Below, in pieces: positions 9,779 through 19,100 of a stretch of DNA of 64,000 nt (position 1 is its first letter; every line of letters starts with the position of its first letter). The notes under the pieces were generated by a model. The model had not been told where the DNA came from and did no database searches. It was given only the letters and a program-made list of their open reading frames with translations. The DNA is from Ignavibacteriales bacterium (GTDB lineage: Bacteria; Bacteroidota; Ignavibacteria; UBA10030), in assembly GCA_026390575.1 (NCBI GenBank), contig JAPLFR010000013.1:34737-98736 (forward strand), written 5' to 3'. Position numbers and translations under genes: made by a program.

Positions 9779-10210
9779 TTATTCAATAATATTAATTTTT
9801 GATTTTTCTACACCATTAAATCTAGTTTTATCCCCTTCTCCAGAATATGGACCTTGCTTGACTTCGACCATTTCTATATCTTCGAGGACTTCAAAACCGT
9901 GACCACCTGTTGCCAGTAAAATAATATCTCCTTCAGCTAATATTCTACTTTCACAATATATTTTATTCTCATCATAAAAATCTACACGCAGTTTCCCTTT
10001 TTTTATAAATAATACTTCTTGAGTATACTCTACATTTCTTACTATACAATTGTGAACATGAGGTTGAATACTTTTTCCTTTGGGATGGTTCATATATGCT
10101 AGTTGCTGCGAATAATTGTCTCCAGTAAAAAAATGAATTCCGGGTTCAGAATAATTATTCCTAACGATTACCGAAAGAATCTTTCCATCAATTTTTATAT
10201 ACTCTACCAT
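9779..10210 (-). CDS. Cupin-domain protein
   Basis: This small 143-residue protein has a single cupin barrel. It contains a PHVHN metal-site-like segment near residue 51, the turn YTQEVLFIKKGKLRVDFYD, then GDIILLATGGHG. Cupins beside sugar aminotransferases often act as sugar-nucleotide 3,4-ketoisomerases, epimerases or small-molecule binders. This one lacks clear hallmarks of the FdtA/RmlC families, so the function stays open. It lies 3 bases upstream of the aminotransferase gene and is very likely co-transcribed. Confidence 0.7.
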   Translation of the reverse strand: MVEYIKIDGKILSVIVRNNYSEPGIHFFTGDNYSQQLAYMNHPKGKSIQPHVHNCIVRNVEYTQEVLFIKKGKLRVDFYDENKIYCESRILAEGDIILLATGGHGFEVLEDIEMVEVKQGPYSGEGDKTRFNGVEKSKINIIE

Positions 10211-10315
10211 TCTACATTACTCTTTTTTGAAAAGGGTACCTAGTTAATATTGAATTTTGCAGTCTAGTTAATACAGGAGGTACTAATTCATCCAGTAATT
10301 TCTAATTCCTTAACA

Positions 10316-11248
10316 TTACCTAAAAAATGATTGCAAATAATCAAAAACACTTCGTAAAAATTTTAACCCAAATATATTTTTAATACGTAAACTTGATAAA
10401 TACTTAGTTACTTGAATATCATATGCTCTGTCAACAACAATATGTGGGTTTATTCTTAAAGGTGTGTGGATGTTATGCACCTCTTTGTTGCTAATATTGG
10501 GGTAAAAAAATTTTGTATGCGTTGCATCAATCCCAAAACCAATATTTGAGATTAAATTTACAGAAGGAACAATCGATAGAGCAGAGTACTTATAATGTGC
10601 AAATACCCATTGATGGTCCCAAGTATCAATCTTGCCGCCATAAGTTGCATTAAAATGCTTCATTTTTTGCTTATATAGAATATCATTACCAATCATTTTT
10701 TTAATATGGTGCCTTACATCGGGGTCTGACCAGTCCTCCATTTTAATGTCAAAATATTTCCAAGCTCTTCTCCATGATGCCCACCCCCACACATCAACAT
10801 GTTGAGTAAAATGATAATCCTGTGTATCCGACTTCCATTCCCCTAAAGTATTGGATCCAGAAATGGAAAATATTCTATTATCGTCTCTAAACATTTTCAA
10901 TAACTGAGCACAATATTGAAAGAATGAAGGGTCCGGGATGCAATCATCCTCCAAAATAATTCCTTCTTCAACGTTTTGGAAAAACCAATCTATAGAAGAA
11001 CTTACACCCATTTTACAGCCAAGATTTTTGTCCCTGAACAATGTTTTAACGTTGCATTCCCAATCAATATTGCTTAGAATGTCACGAACATTTTCACAGT
11101 TGATTAAATCTTCCGGATTATTATTTCTGGGACCGTCTACTGCTATACATAAATCCTTAGGCTTTAATTCTCTAATTTTATCAAATACTTTTTTTGTGGA
11201 TTGCGGTCTATTGAAGGCTATGACTAATATGGGTATGTCAAATTTCAT
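10316..11248 (-). CDS. Glycosyltransferase, GT-A fold (GNT-I/HlpA-like)
   Basis: This 310-residue protein starts with IPILVIAFNRPQST, a nucleotide-sugar-binding strand. It has an EDDC acidic motif (ILEDDCIPDPSFF, about residues 99-111) in the DXD position, and DVWGWASWRRAW, typical of the hemolytic-protein-HlpA-like glycosyltransferases found in O-antigen clusters. It probably adds one sugar to the locus A glycan. The gap to the downstream cupin gene is 105 bases and to the upstream GT2 gene 52 bases. Confidence 0.75.
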   Translation of the reverse strand: MKFDIPILVIAFNRPQSTKKVFDKIRELKPKDLCIAVDGPRNNNPEDLINCENVRDILSNIDWECNVKTLFRDKNLGCKMGVSSSIDWFFQNVEEGIILEDDCIPDPSFFQYCAQLLKMFRDDNRIFSISGSNTLGEWKSDTQDYHFTQHVDVWGWASWRRAWKYFDIKMEDWSDPDVRHHIKKMIGNDILYKQKMKHFNATYGGKIDTWDHQWVFAHYKYSALSIVPSVNLISNIGFGIDATHTKFFYPNISNKEVHNIHTPLRINPHIVVDRAYDIQVTKYLSSLRIKNIFGLKFLRSVFDYLQSFFR

Positions 11249-11300
11249 TTGTGAGAATCACTTTCATATTTATGTTATCTCAAATTGTGAATTACATTGT

Positions 11301-12281
11301 TTACATTTTGATTGTTTTATAAATATTTCGCAATAGAAATTGAATTCTTGATGCTTTGTAAAAAGTCGGGGGCAATTTCAATAATAATGCGATTAATAGT
11401 AAATACCTTTTGCCAAACAAGTACTTAAACCTTTTGTCCAGTTTTTTGTTAAGAATCCTTCCTTCGCTTCTGAGTAATAGAACATAATTTATTAATGATA
11501 ACTTTCTTTCAGAATAATATTCTTTAAATAGTTTTGCTGGTACATTTTGGGGATAATTTAAGTGACAATATTTAATGACCTCAAGCTCCCCACTAAATAT
11601 GTCCAATAGTTTCATTGTATCTTGCTGCCACCCATCATTTGGGATTCTGCCTATTACATATGGATGAGCAATTATATAAAAATTCAAATAATTTATTACG
11701 GATAATAAAGCGCCTATTTGAATGAATTGAGTGCCATAAAATGGACTTTTATTAACACCGTCCCACCAATATTTCTTCAATATATAAGATGGCAAAAAAC
11801 CCGGTAAATTCTTTAATGACGTAATGGAATAAAACTGCTCCTTATTACTACATAAAATGTCTTCTTCAATGTCCAACATTTTCTTTACAATAATGGAGTC
11901 TAAATTATGTGATTTCTGACTATAGTTGGCATAAATGAAATCTATTTGAGGGTTATCATAAAGAACATTAAGTACCTTTTGAACCGCTCCTTCATCTAAT
12001 ATGTCATCTTGGCCAATAAACCAAATAAATTCACCTTCTGCTAAATCAGCAACCCTCTCAAAATTTTTATCCATTCCTAAAGTAATACTATTCTGGAATA
12101 ATCTAACATTTTTATACTTAATCCTATAATTATCAACAATCTGGTACGTATGGTCAGTAGAGCGATCGTCGCAAACCACTAATTCTACATTATCAACAAT
12201 TTGTTTTGTAATGGATTCGAGAGTTTGCGAAATATGTGATTCGCCATTATATGCAGGTAAGACAATAGATAGTTTGTACAT
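11301..12281 (-). CDS. Glycosyltransferase family 2
   Basis: This 326-residue GT2 protein has LSIVLPAYNGE at the N-terminus, VVCDDRSTDHT (about residues 36-46) and the DXD-like IGQDDIL (about 92-98). I placed the start at ATG 12281, because the upstream extension of the open frame (to 12335) would overlap the preceding gene and add 18 non-family residues. With this start, 11 bases separate it from that gene. The C-terminal 100 residues are basic and hydrophobic, consistent with peripheral membrane association. Confidence 0.85.
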   Translation of the reverse strand: MYKLSIVLPAYNGESHISQTLESITKQIVDNVELVVCDDRSTDHTYQIVDNYRIKYKNVRLFQNSITLGMDKNFERVADLAEGEFIWFIGQDDILDEGAVQKVLNVLYDNPQIDFIYANYSQKSHNLDSIIVKKMLDIEEDILCSNKEQFYSITSLKNLPGFLPSYILKKYWWDGVNKSPFYGTQFIQIGALLSVINYLNFYIIAHPYVIGRIPNDGWQQDTMKLLDIFSGELEVIKYCHLNYPQNVPAKLFKEYYSERKLSLINYVLLLRSEGRILNKKLDKRFKYLFGKRYLLLIALLLKLPPTFYKASRIQFLLRNIYKTIKM

Positions 12282-12292
12282 AACAAATGACT

Positions 12293-13285
12293 TTATGCTT
12301 TTATTGTTTCGATATAGTTGCCGATACTCATCCATTCCGGAGCTTTGCTTTCATTCAAGAATCTTGATGATCCGATGTTTCCCCTAAGTTTCTTTATTAC
12401 TTCTCTTCTTATCGTCATATCAAGTTCAATATATTTCTTGCACAGAGATTCTTCAGCATAAATACAATCAAGCCAAACGCGCTTTGTTTCAGAATCATAT
12501 TTTGAATTTGCTCTATTGATATAAAGAACATCTTCATAGCGATTCAATTCCTCCATAAACTCAAATAACGGAAGATACTTTACTTGTTTACCGGTTCCAA
12601 TAACAACATCTTGCTCTTTATCCAATGACATTGAATAGTCAAACACACGAAATTTTCCCTTGTTAATTATTTCGAATATCCTTTTAATACTATTGCAAGC
12701 ATATAGCATTGTTACACCTTTTGCGAAATATACATCTGTTTCTATTTGCATATCAGACAATTCAAGGTAAGTGTCAATTGTATATTCTTGGTGCATAACT
12801 TTGGACAATCGATTAAAAAAGGGAGAAATATCGACACCAAACCATTTAACTGAATGTAAATCAACGGGATAATAATTAATTTTTAGCGCCTTTAACAGTT
12901 GCTGATAAAATTCCATCCCTTCGATACACCCAAAAAGTGTTTGCCCCAGTTCAAAAAAAGATAACGTTTCTTTTTGACAGCATTGCTGAATGGTGGATAG
13001 CGCAAGGAGCTTACTCAAATTAATAACCGCATCATCCTTATGATATACATCTGCGTTATAGATATTAAATGCTTTGTCGAGCGAACCATAGAGCAATGCG
13101 TCCTGCATAGAAAGATATGCATAGATATCATTTGAATATCGAGCATGCATTAACCAGTCATATGCTTTATCGTGAAGACGAAAATCCCAGATGTGTTTCT
13201 TCCCGGCTGGAACATCAATTGATCCAAACTCCAAATATGTTATTGATGCATTATTATTCATTCCATAAAAATTTTGTTTTTCCAT
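12293..13285 (-). CDS. Unrecognised protein of the phosphoramidate-like block, possibly methyltransferase-related
   Basis: This 330-residue protein does not match a family I can name. A segment near residues 112-122 (FELGQTLFGCIEG) followed by VDLHSVKWFGVDISPF and later FRVFDYSMSLD is faintly like the SAM-binding core of putative sugar methyltransferases, but the glycine motif is weak. It has no signal peptide or membrane segments. It starts 7 bases after the formyltransferase-like gene and ends 11 bases before a GT2 gene, so it belongs to the same operon. The base composition is AT-rich like its neighbours. Confidence 0.45.
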   Translation of the reverse strand: MEKQNFYGMNNNASITYLEFGSIDVPAGKKHIWDFRLHDKAYDWLMHARYSNDIYAYLSMQDALLYGSLDKAFNIYNADVYHKDDAVINLSKLLALSTIQQCCQKETLSFFELGQTLFGCIEGMEFYQQLLKALKINYYPVDLHSVKWFGVDISPFFNRLSKVMHQEYTIDTYLELSDMQIETDVYFAKGVTMLYACNSIKRIFEIINKGKFRVFDYSMSLDKEQDVVIGTGKQVKYLPLFEFMEELNRYEDVLYINRANSKYDSETKRVWLDCIYAEESLCKKYIELDMTIRREVIKKLRGNIGSSRFLNESKAPEWMSIGNYIETIKA

Positions 13286-13292
13286 GTCTTTT

Positions 13293-14093
13293 CTATTGGT
13301 TTATTTCAAATATCCCTGATGGTTTATTAGGATCATACAACGTATTTATTCTGATGACTGCTAGATGCCTTAATAATGGATGCATTATAAAATATGCATT
13401 CCCTTCTTTATGTTGTGAGGGACATATTTCAATACGGTTTTCTGCACTATATTTTTGTAGTACTTTTTTTAATGTATAACTTCTTATGTACGGATCAATA
13501 ATATAGTCTACGAATAATGGTTGCTCCGGTTTGATTAAATAGTTGATGCAGAATTTTGAAGCTGCTATGTTTGGACCTGTATCAATGTTTTTATCCATAA
13601 TGATCGCAGTCGAGCCCAATGTATTCTCGGTAAGGATACTATAATAAAAACATGTACTTCCTCTATATTCAGGGATGCTACCTGGATGTAAATGAATGAA
13701 TGTTTTCCCCAGCATGAACATGTGTTCTGACAGAATACCGCCTCCCGTAAATAAAAAATATTTGTTACTGCATTGATGTAGACATGCCTGGATTTCTTCA
13801 TCGTTAATATCCGATGACTTTGCTTTAATTACCGTAGCTCCCGTATGTTCAATACTGTTGATCAGATCCGGATCTATTCTAAAGAATGCATCAGAATATC
13901 TAAAGAGTTTGTCTTCCTCCATTAATTTGTCCAGTCCAGGAATCCCCACAGGTATAATAACAACTTCGCTTGGCCATACTCCTAATTCTTGGAAAACATT
14001 TAAATACGCAATGCTTCTTACAGAGGGCAAGAGTAACATTCCAATATTTAACAAACTAGCGCCCATAGATCGAATTAATAATGTTTTGTTCAC
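13293..14093 (-). CDS. Formyltransferase-like protein (Fmt/sugar N-formyltransferase fold)
   Basis: This 266-residue protein contains the formyltransferase core: FTGGGILS, HPGSIPEYRG (about residues 136-145) and MDKNIDTGPNI with the conserved Asp. In Fmt and sugar N-formyltransferases the catalytic triad is Asn-x-His...Asp. Here the Asn position reads His (HLHPG), so the triad is incomplete. The expected role would be N10-formyl-THF-dependent formylation of an amino sugar made by the aminotransferase at 8648. GTG 14093 overlaps the upstream gene by 38 bases; ATG 14066 is an alternative start. Confidence 0.65.
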   Translation of the reverse strand: MNKTLLIRSMGASLLNIGMLLLPSVRSIAYLNVFQELGVWPSEVVIIPVGIPGLDKLMEEDKLFRYSDAFFRIDPDLINSIEHTGATVIKAKSSDINDEEIQACLHQCSNKYFLFTGGGILSEHMFMLGKTFIHLHPGSIPEYRGSTCFYYSILTENTLGSTAIIMDKNIDTGPNIAASKFCINYLIKPEQPLFVDYIIDPYIRSYTLKKVLQKYSAENRIEICPSQHKEGNAYFIMHPLLRHLAVIRINTLYDPNKPSGIFEINQ

Positions 14094-14655
14094 ATAGAAT
14101 AGAATAAAAAATTAAATTATTATATTCTGGTTTGATTTCCCATTCCGAAAAAAGGATCAGATCATTGAGCTTAACCACAGTATTTAAATCATTATAATTA
14201 TTATTTTGCATAAACCTTATTGATAAATTGATCGACAATAGAGCATATACTTTTAAGTCTTTAAAGAAATCAGAATTCTTTTTGAATTCCTTATTGTATA
14301 CATTGAAAATTCGACCAAATACTTCAAATTTTTTTTGATACTTATCAAGTATATTATTTACCGCTAATGTTTGGTGCTCCTTTTTGGTAAGATACACATA
14401 ACACTTCTTCAGTAGCGGAAATGTTGCATAACCTTCCTTTGTATCAAATATCTCAGAGACACCTGTGAAATATTCATTTGATATTGCACGCGTAATCACC
14501 TCTAAATTGTTAAAGATTAGCAACTGCTCTCTAAGGTCTATATTATGACATTCTCTCACTTTTTTCCTCCTGATTTCAAGGAAGCCACTGATATAGTGAG
14601 CAATATCAATTGGTGCGAAGGAATATTTGTCTCGTAAAAAAGTGTCAGCTTTCAT
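14056..14655 (-). CDS. Unrecognised 199-residue protein downstream of the cytidylyltransferase-like gene
   Basis: This soluble-looking protein is rich in Lys, Asn, Ile and Leu and appears largely alpha-helical. I recognise no motif. Its ATG overlaps the stop of the nucleotidyltransferase gene (TAATG), and its 3' end overlaps the formyltransferase-like gene. This shows tight translational coupling within the phosphoramidate-like block. A role as a dedicated acceptor-side or accessory protein of that pathway is conceivable but unsupported beyond position. Confidence 0.55.
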   Translation of the reverse strand: MKADTFLRDKYSFAPIDIAHYISGFLEIRRKKVRECHNIDLREQLLIFNNLEVITRAISNEYFTGVSEIFDTKEGYATFPLLKKCYVYLTKKEHQTLAVNNILDKYQKKFEVFGRIFNVYNKEFKKNSDFFKDLKVYALLSINLSIRFMQNNNYNDLNTVVKLNDLILFSEWEIKPEYNNLIFYSILCEQNIINSIYGR

Positions 14656-15428
14656 TATTCAAAAAATTTATTGCTGATTTTGCCATCTTGTATTTGGTTC
14701 AGCATAATCTCATAATCATCATTGGTATCGAATTCCAACCAGCCTCCATCTGATACGATTGGCTGGATAATGTTACCTTCCAAAATGAGTTCATTCAGGA
14801 GGTCGGTCATATAACCGTTTCTGAAAGTTTTGCCTGATTGTATCCATGATTCGTTTGTCGCTTTTTTATTTTCATACATTTTTAACGTTTTCATCGTACC
14901 AGTTTTCGATAATTTTATCATACCGATATACCTGTAATCAATTCCCTTGGATGAGGCGACAGGCTTACCGAGTTCGACGATCTTGTCATCTTTGATAGTC
15001 AGCGACTCAAGATCATTTTCGGTAGTACCATATCTCATCGCCCAATATTCTTTCCATGATTTATCAACAGCAACACCTATATCACCCTTATAGGTAGATG
15101 TCAAATTAAGTAATTCATCGGTGAATAAAATATCCGAATAAGTGATAAGCATTTCCGAATCCATTATCTCTCTGGCACATAACATCGATTCCACCATATT
15201 GGTAATACCGTAATTAGGATTGTGATAATACTTTATTCCTGGATAATTTATTTTATCTTTCATATAACCAGTCACAATATTAATATCATCAATACCGGCT
15301 TTTCTAAATCTGCAAATTTGCCATTCTATTAAAGTTTTACCATTAAATTCAAGCATTCCCTTAGGAAGGTTTTTTGTATACTTTGCCAGTCTTTTGCCTT
15401 CACCAGCGGCCAATATAAGAGCTTTCAT
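14655..15428 (-). CDS. Nucleotidyltransferase, candidate CTP:phosphoglutamine cytidylyltransferase (Cj1416-like)
   Basis: This 257-residue protein starts with the NTP-transferase signature ALILAAGEGKRL and LPKGML, then has a metal-binding Asp in TYSDILF. ATG 15428 is preceded by AAGGA and is preferred over an upstream start that overlaps the neighbour. The upstream genes encode a C26-type glutaminase/hydrolase and a PEP-synthase-like kinase. In C. jejuni this trio (Cj1416-Cj1418) makes CDP-L-glutamine and then cytidine diphosphoramidate for capsule decoration. LicC-type phosphocholine cytidylyltransferase is the main alternative. It is visibly paralogous to the N-terminal domain of the 16128 protein. 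Confidence 0.75.
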   Translation of the reverse strand: MKALILAAGEGKRLAKYTKNLPKGMLEFNGKTLIEWQICRFRKAGIDDINIVTGYMKDKINYPGIKYYHNPNYGITNMVESMLCAREIMDSEMLITYSDILFTDELLNLTSTYKGDIGVAVDKSWKEYWAMRYGTTENDLESLTIKDDKIVELGKPVASSKGIDYRYIGMIKLSKTGTMKTLKMYENKKATNESWIQSGKTFRNGYMTDLLNELILEGNIIQPIVSDGGWLEFDTNDDYEIMLNQIQDGKISNKFFE

Positions 15429-15439
15429 AATATTCCTTT

Positions 15440-16144
15440 TTACCACCATTTACCATTATCAATAAAATATTTAAATAGTTGTTTCTGAATAAAATTATTT
15501 GATCCTTTTCTTTCAGGATGCCATTGTATCCCAAGCAATGGTTTATTCTTGAGATAAAATCCTTCTATCACGCCGTCTGTGGCTATCGCAAATGGTATTA
15601 AATCCGATCCCAAGGTGGATTTTATTATTCCATGATTATGAAACGAATTAACTTTTGAAGTCCTTGACTTGTTCAGAAATTCCAGATTATTGTCAAGAAT
15701 CTTAATACTATGATTCGTGGCAACATGATTTATTCCACCATCGATGTTTTCTTTTAAAAAAGGAATAAGTTTTCCACCTTTATATATATTAACAAATTGA
15801 AAGCCTCTGCATACGGCTAAAGTTGGAATATCGTTTTTAATTGCCCATTCAAGCAACAATAACTCTGATTTGTCTCTTGCAGGATTAAATTTAGGTTCAA
15901 AGTATTTAGGATTATGATAATATTTCCTCCTGAAATCTTCTCCATTCGTAAGTACCAGGATATCGATGTCGGCTTTTTTAATATATAATACAGGATCACG
16001 TAATGCATTGGGAATCAGTATTGGATAGAGACCTGATTTATCTAAAAATCTGATCCAGTCATAACTTATTGAGTCCCTCTCTTCAAAGTAGCTGGTTGCA
16101 TTTGAACTCCTCAAAGTCAGACCTATTCTATAATGAGATAACAT
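15440..16144 (-). CDS. Class I glutamine amidotransferase/C26 hydrolase, candidate gamma-glutamyl-CDP-amidate hydrolase (Cj1417-like)
   Basis: This 234-residue protein has a Cys nucleophile in LAVCRGFQ (Cys112) and the His-x-Glu pair in GIQWHPER (His209, Glu211), the catalytic triad of PuuD/C26-type hydrolases. No synthetase domain is attached, so it hydrolyses a gamma-glutamyl amide on its own. Next to a glutamine-kinase-like and a cytidylyltransferase-like gene, the expected substrate by analogy with C. jejuni Cj1417 is CDP-L-glutamine, giving glutamate plus cytidine diphosphoramidate. ATG 16144 has an AGGGA ribosome site; the gene overlaps its upstream neighbour by 17 bases. Confidence 0.78.
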   Translation of the reverse strand: MLSHYRIGLTLRSSNATSYFEERDSISYDWIRFLDKSGLYPILIPNALRDPVLYIKKADIDILVLTNGEDFRRKYYHNPKYFEPKFNPARDKSELLLLEWAIKNDIPTLAVCRGFQFVNIYKGGKLIPFLKENIDGGINHVATNHSIKILDNNLEFLNKSRTSKVNSFHNHGIIKSTLGSDLIPFAIATDGVIEGFYLKNKPLLGIQWHPERKGSNNFIQKQLFKYFIDNGKWW

Positions 16145-19100
16145 ATTTCCCTGCACAATTTAATTCTATAGAATTGGATTTTATTAATTGATTAAATAAT
16201 TCTTCACCGCAACCAATAGCCGCAGGTATACCAAATTCATTAGCCCGGATTGTCATATGTGAGGCTGCGCCTCCAAACATTGTTATCAATCCACTAATAT
16301 TATGTGCAAATATCCAATCAAAACCTGGATCTGCACTTTCAATCATAACTATTTTTCCAGTTATAATCCTCGGTTCAATCAGTGAACTTATTAGTACAGG
16401 ACTACCGATCACTTTTTTTAATGTAACAAAGTTTGGACGTGACGTGGGTATGTTAATGACATATATATCATTTAATGAATTTATTATATATGGCAATTTT
16501 ATGCTGAGTGAAGAATCATAATCATATTTAGATAATTTAATTTCTTCTGACAATAAATGTTCTAATTTTTTAAAAGATATTGTATTTGCAAAATCAATAA
16601 TTGTATTTATATCTACAAACGCCATATCCTCCCTGGTAAAAGAAAATATTTCCCCGAGCTCGACAATCATTTTCAACACACTGCTGACAGTCTTTGTAAA
16701 TTCAAATTTGCTATATTCTCTTTGGATTATTGAAGCATGGATGAAATTAAATAGTTGTTCCACATTAAAAGAGAATTCGTTTTCTTCAATTAATGATTCA
16801 ATATTTTTCTTTTCCAAAGAGGTCAAACGAAATGATTTAATAGATTTTTCCTTTGTTACTCCTTTACTTGTAGCTTTATTTCTTATTCCCGTCCCAAAAT
16901 ATTGGTCATAATTTTCATCATATCTTAATGAGGTTATATCATATGTTCCAGGTCTGAGATGGCCGTATTTCTCTAAAAATAATGTTTTGGAAATATCGCC
17001 AGCAATAACCGCATCTAAATCTGAGATTAAATCACTAGCAACTGACTCAATTGAATGCAATAGTTCATTTCGACGCTCAAGTGAAAGAGCATCTCTTTCC
17101 ACAAGAGACTGCAACATTGAATTTCCGATAAATGCATATCTTGCAAGAATTGAGAATGGAATTGTACCTAATTCTATACAAGAATTGAGCATAATATTAA
17201 TTATCGATGGTATCCTGGAGGTATCTGAAATATCTGACGAATATATTTTCCTCAATAATTCAAGTTGCTTTACTTTATTAATTAGTATTTCTATAGTGTC
17301 AAATTTACCGCTAATAATATTATTGGTAAGTGCAAATAAACTACCTTTGAACTTCTTTATTTCATTTAAAGAAAATGAGTTCTGATAAAATGCATTGAAC
17401 TTATTGTCAAAATTAAAATCGAGACATGTAAAACATATCTCAAATTCAACTTTGTCGTGTAAATCAGGATTATTTGAAAGGCGAACAAGATATTCATTAA
17501 CAATTTTTTTTGACAGTGACGGTTCTAAGTCTGCAGGTAAAAATGAATTAAAGCTATTCCTGACATCAACATAAGGATGCCCCATAATATTAACCATCAG
17601 GTTTGCAGGTGAAACATCTTTATAACCAATTCTAGCTCGAGAAATCCTCCAGGCAGATTTCATTATTAGATAATCATATAATGTGTAAGCCAATTGTTTT
17701 GGATGAATTCCGATCATTTCAGCGGGATTCCAATCGGACATATCCGCGAAAATTGTTTTATCACCAAATAGGAAGGAAGTATGATTAAATTTGTTTTGCA
17801 AAAAACTTTTAATATTAACAATAGCACTGGAATTATCACTTAAAAAACCACTTTTGTCAAATTCATCTGACTTAGTTATTGGCCTCACCTGCAGAATATA
17901 TATTGATTCGTGATTATCAATTGCAAATTCAATATCAAGGGAGTCATAATTGACTATTTCTTCAATTTCTTTTACGGCCTCTAGTAGCTTTTTAAGGCCT
18001 ATATTTTCAGGATATATTGGTGAATAACGATTGACAAGCACTGTTTTGAAATGATTTGATCTTCCGCTAGTTACAGAATCAGTTATTTCTGAAGTATCAT
18101 CATAGTTAATGATATAATAAGGGGCACCCGTTTCTATATCCCGGGTAAAGATGACTCCACTCATAACTACATTTTTAACCATTTGCTGAACTAATATTTG
18201 GTTCTCTAGGTAGTAATTGTTCCCCTTTAAGTCATAACTCAAAACCACCTTTTTTACTGAATCATATATCTGCTGAGGATTTTTCGAATCAACATTTAAA
18301 ACGCTTTCAAAAGCACCTGCTAACGACTCCTCAAATGAATCTTCATTTATTGCGCTACTTCTTATTGCTATTTTTTCTGGTGAAAACATTTTTGAAATTG
18401 CCGCTACAATTTCATCCGGATTCTTTTTCCACATTCCAACTGTAAAATATTCTTGTTTACAAAACAGTCCTTTTTTCAGCAAAAGCGATAGTCTGCTCAG
18501 GGTTTGGCTTTTTGTACCCAGAACAAATCTCACTAAACCGCCGGCTGAATCGATTTCCTTCCATTCCTTTCCAATATCGACAGCTGTTATATTATTTTTT
18601 TGTTTAATTAAATAACGCAAGAGGTCTGTTAGAAATCCATTCTTTATGTCATTTGCCTGCTCAAATGGCTGCCTTAAAAATTTTGGATATTCTATATTTA
18701 GAAACTCAGATAATATTCCGGTACACTTTTCGCTAAGGTAAGCCAAACCGATAAATTCACCTATTATATTTTCGGAAATATTTAAAAAACCAATATCAGT
18801 CACAGAATTCAGTGAACCTAAAACAAGATTTTTAGAAATACTTTGCCCTTTTCTTATCTTTTGTTTCCAATTCGAGTCAATTGCAATTGTAATAGCATCA
18901 GAGGAATTTTCGATTAACTTCCTAACTACATTTGGATAATAAACTATATCAGCATATGATATAAGGAGTGATCCTTTGATATTTCTTCGCCCATGGTACA
19001 ACGATTCAAGTACACCGGATTTATCCCATTCAGGATTATATACATAATTGAGCCCTGGATATTTTTTACCAATCATATCAATTTGGTAACCACCCACAAA

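Noticed and set aside
14655..15428. LicC-type phosphocholine cytidylyltransferase
   Set aside because: No choline kinase, transporter or LicD-type transferase is nearby. The amidohydrolase and glutamine-kinase-like neighbours fit the phosphoramidate route better, though LicC remains the fallback.
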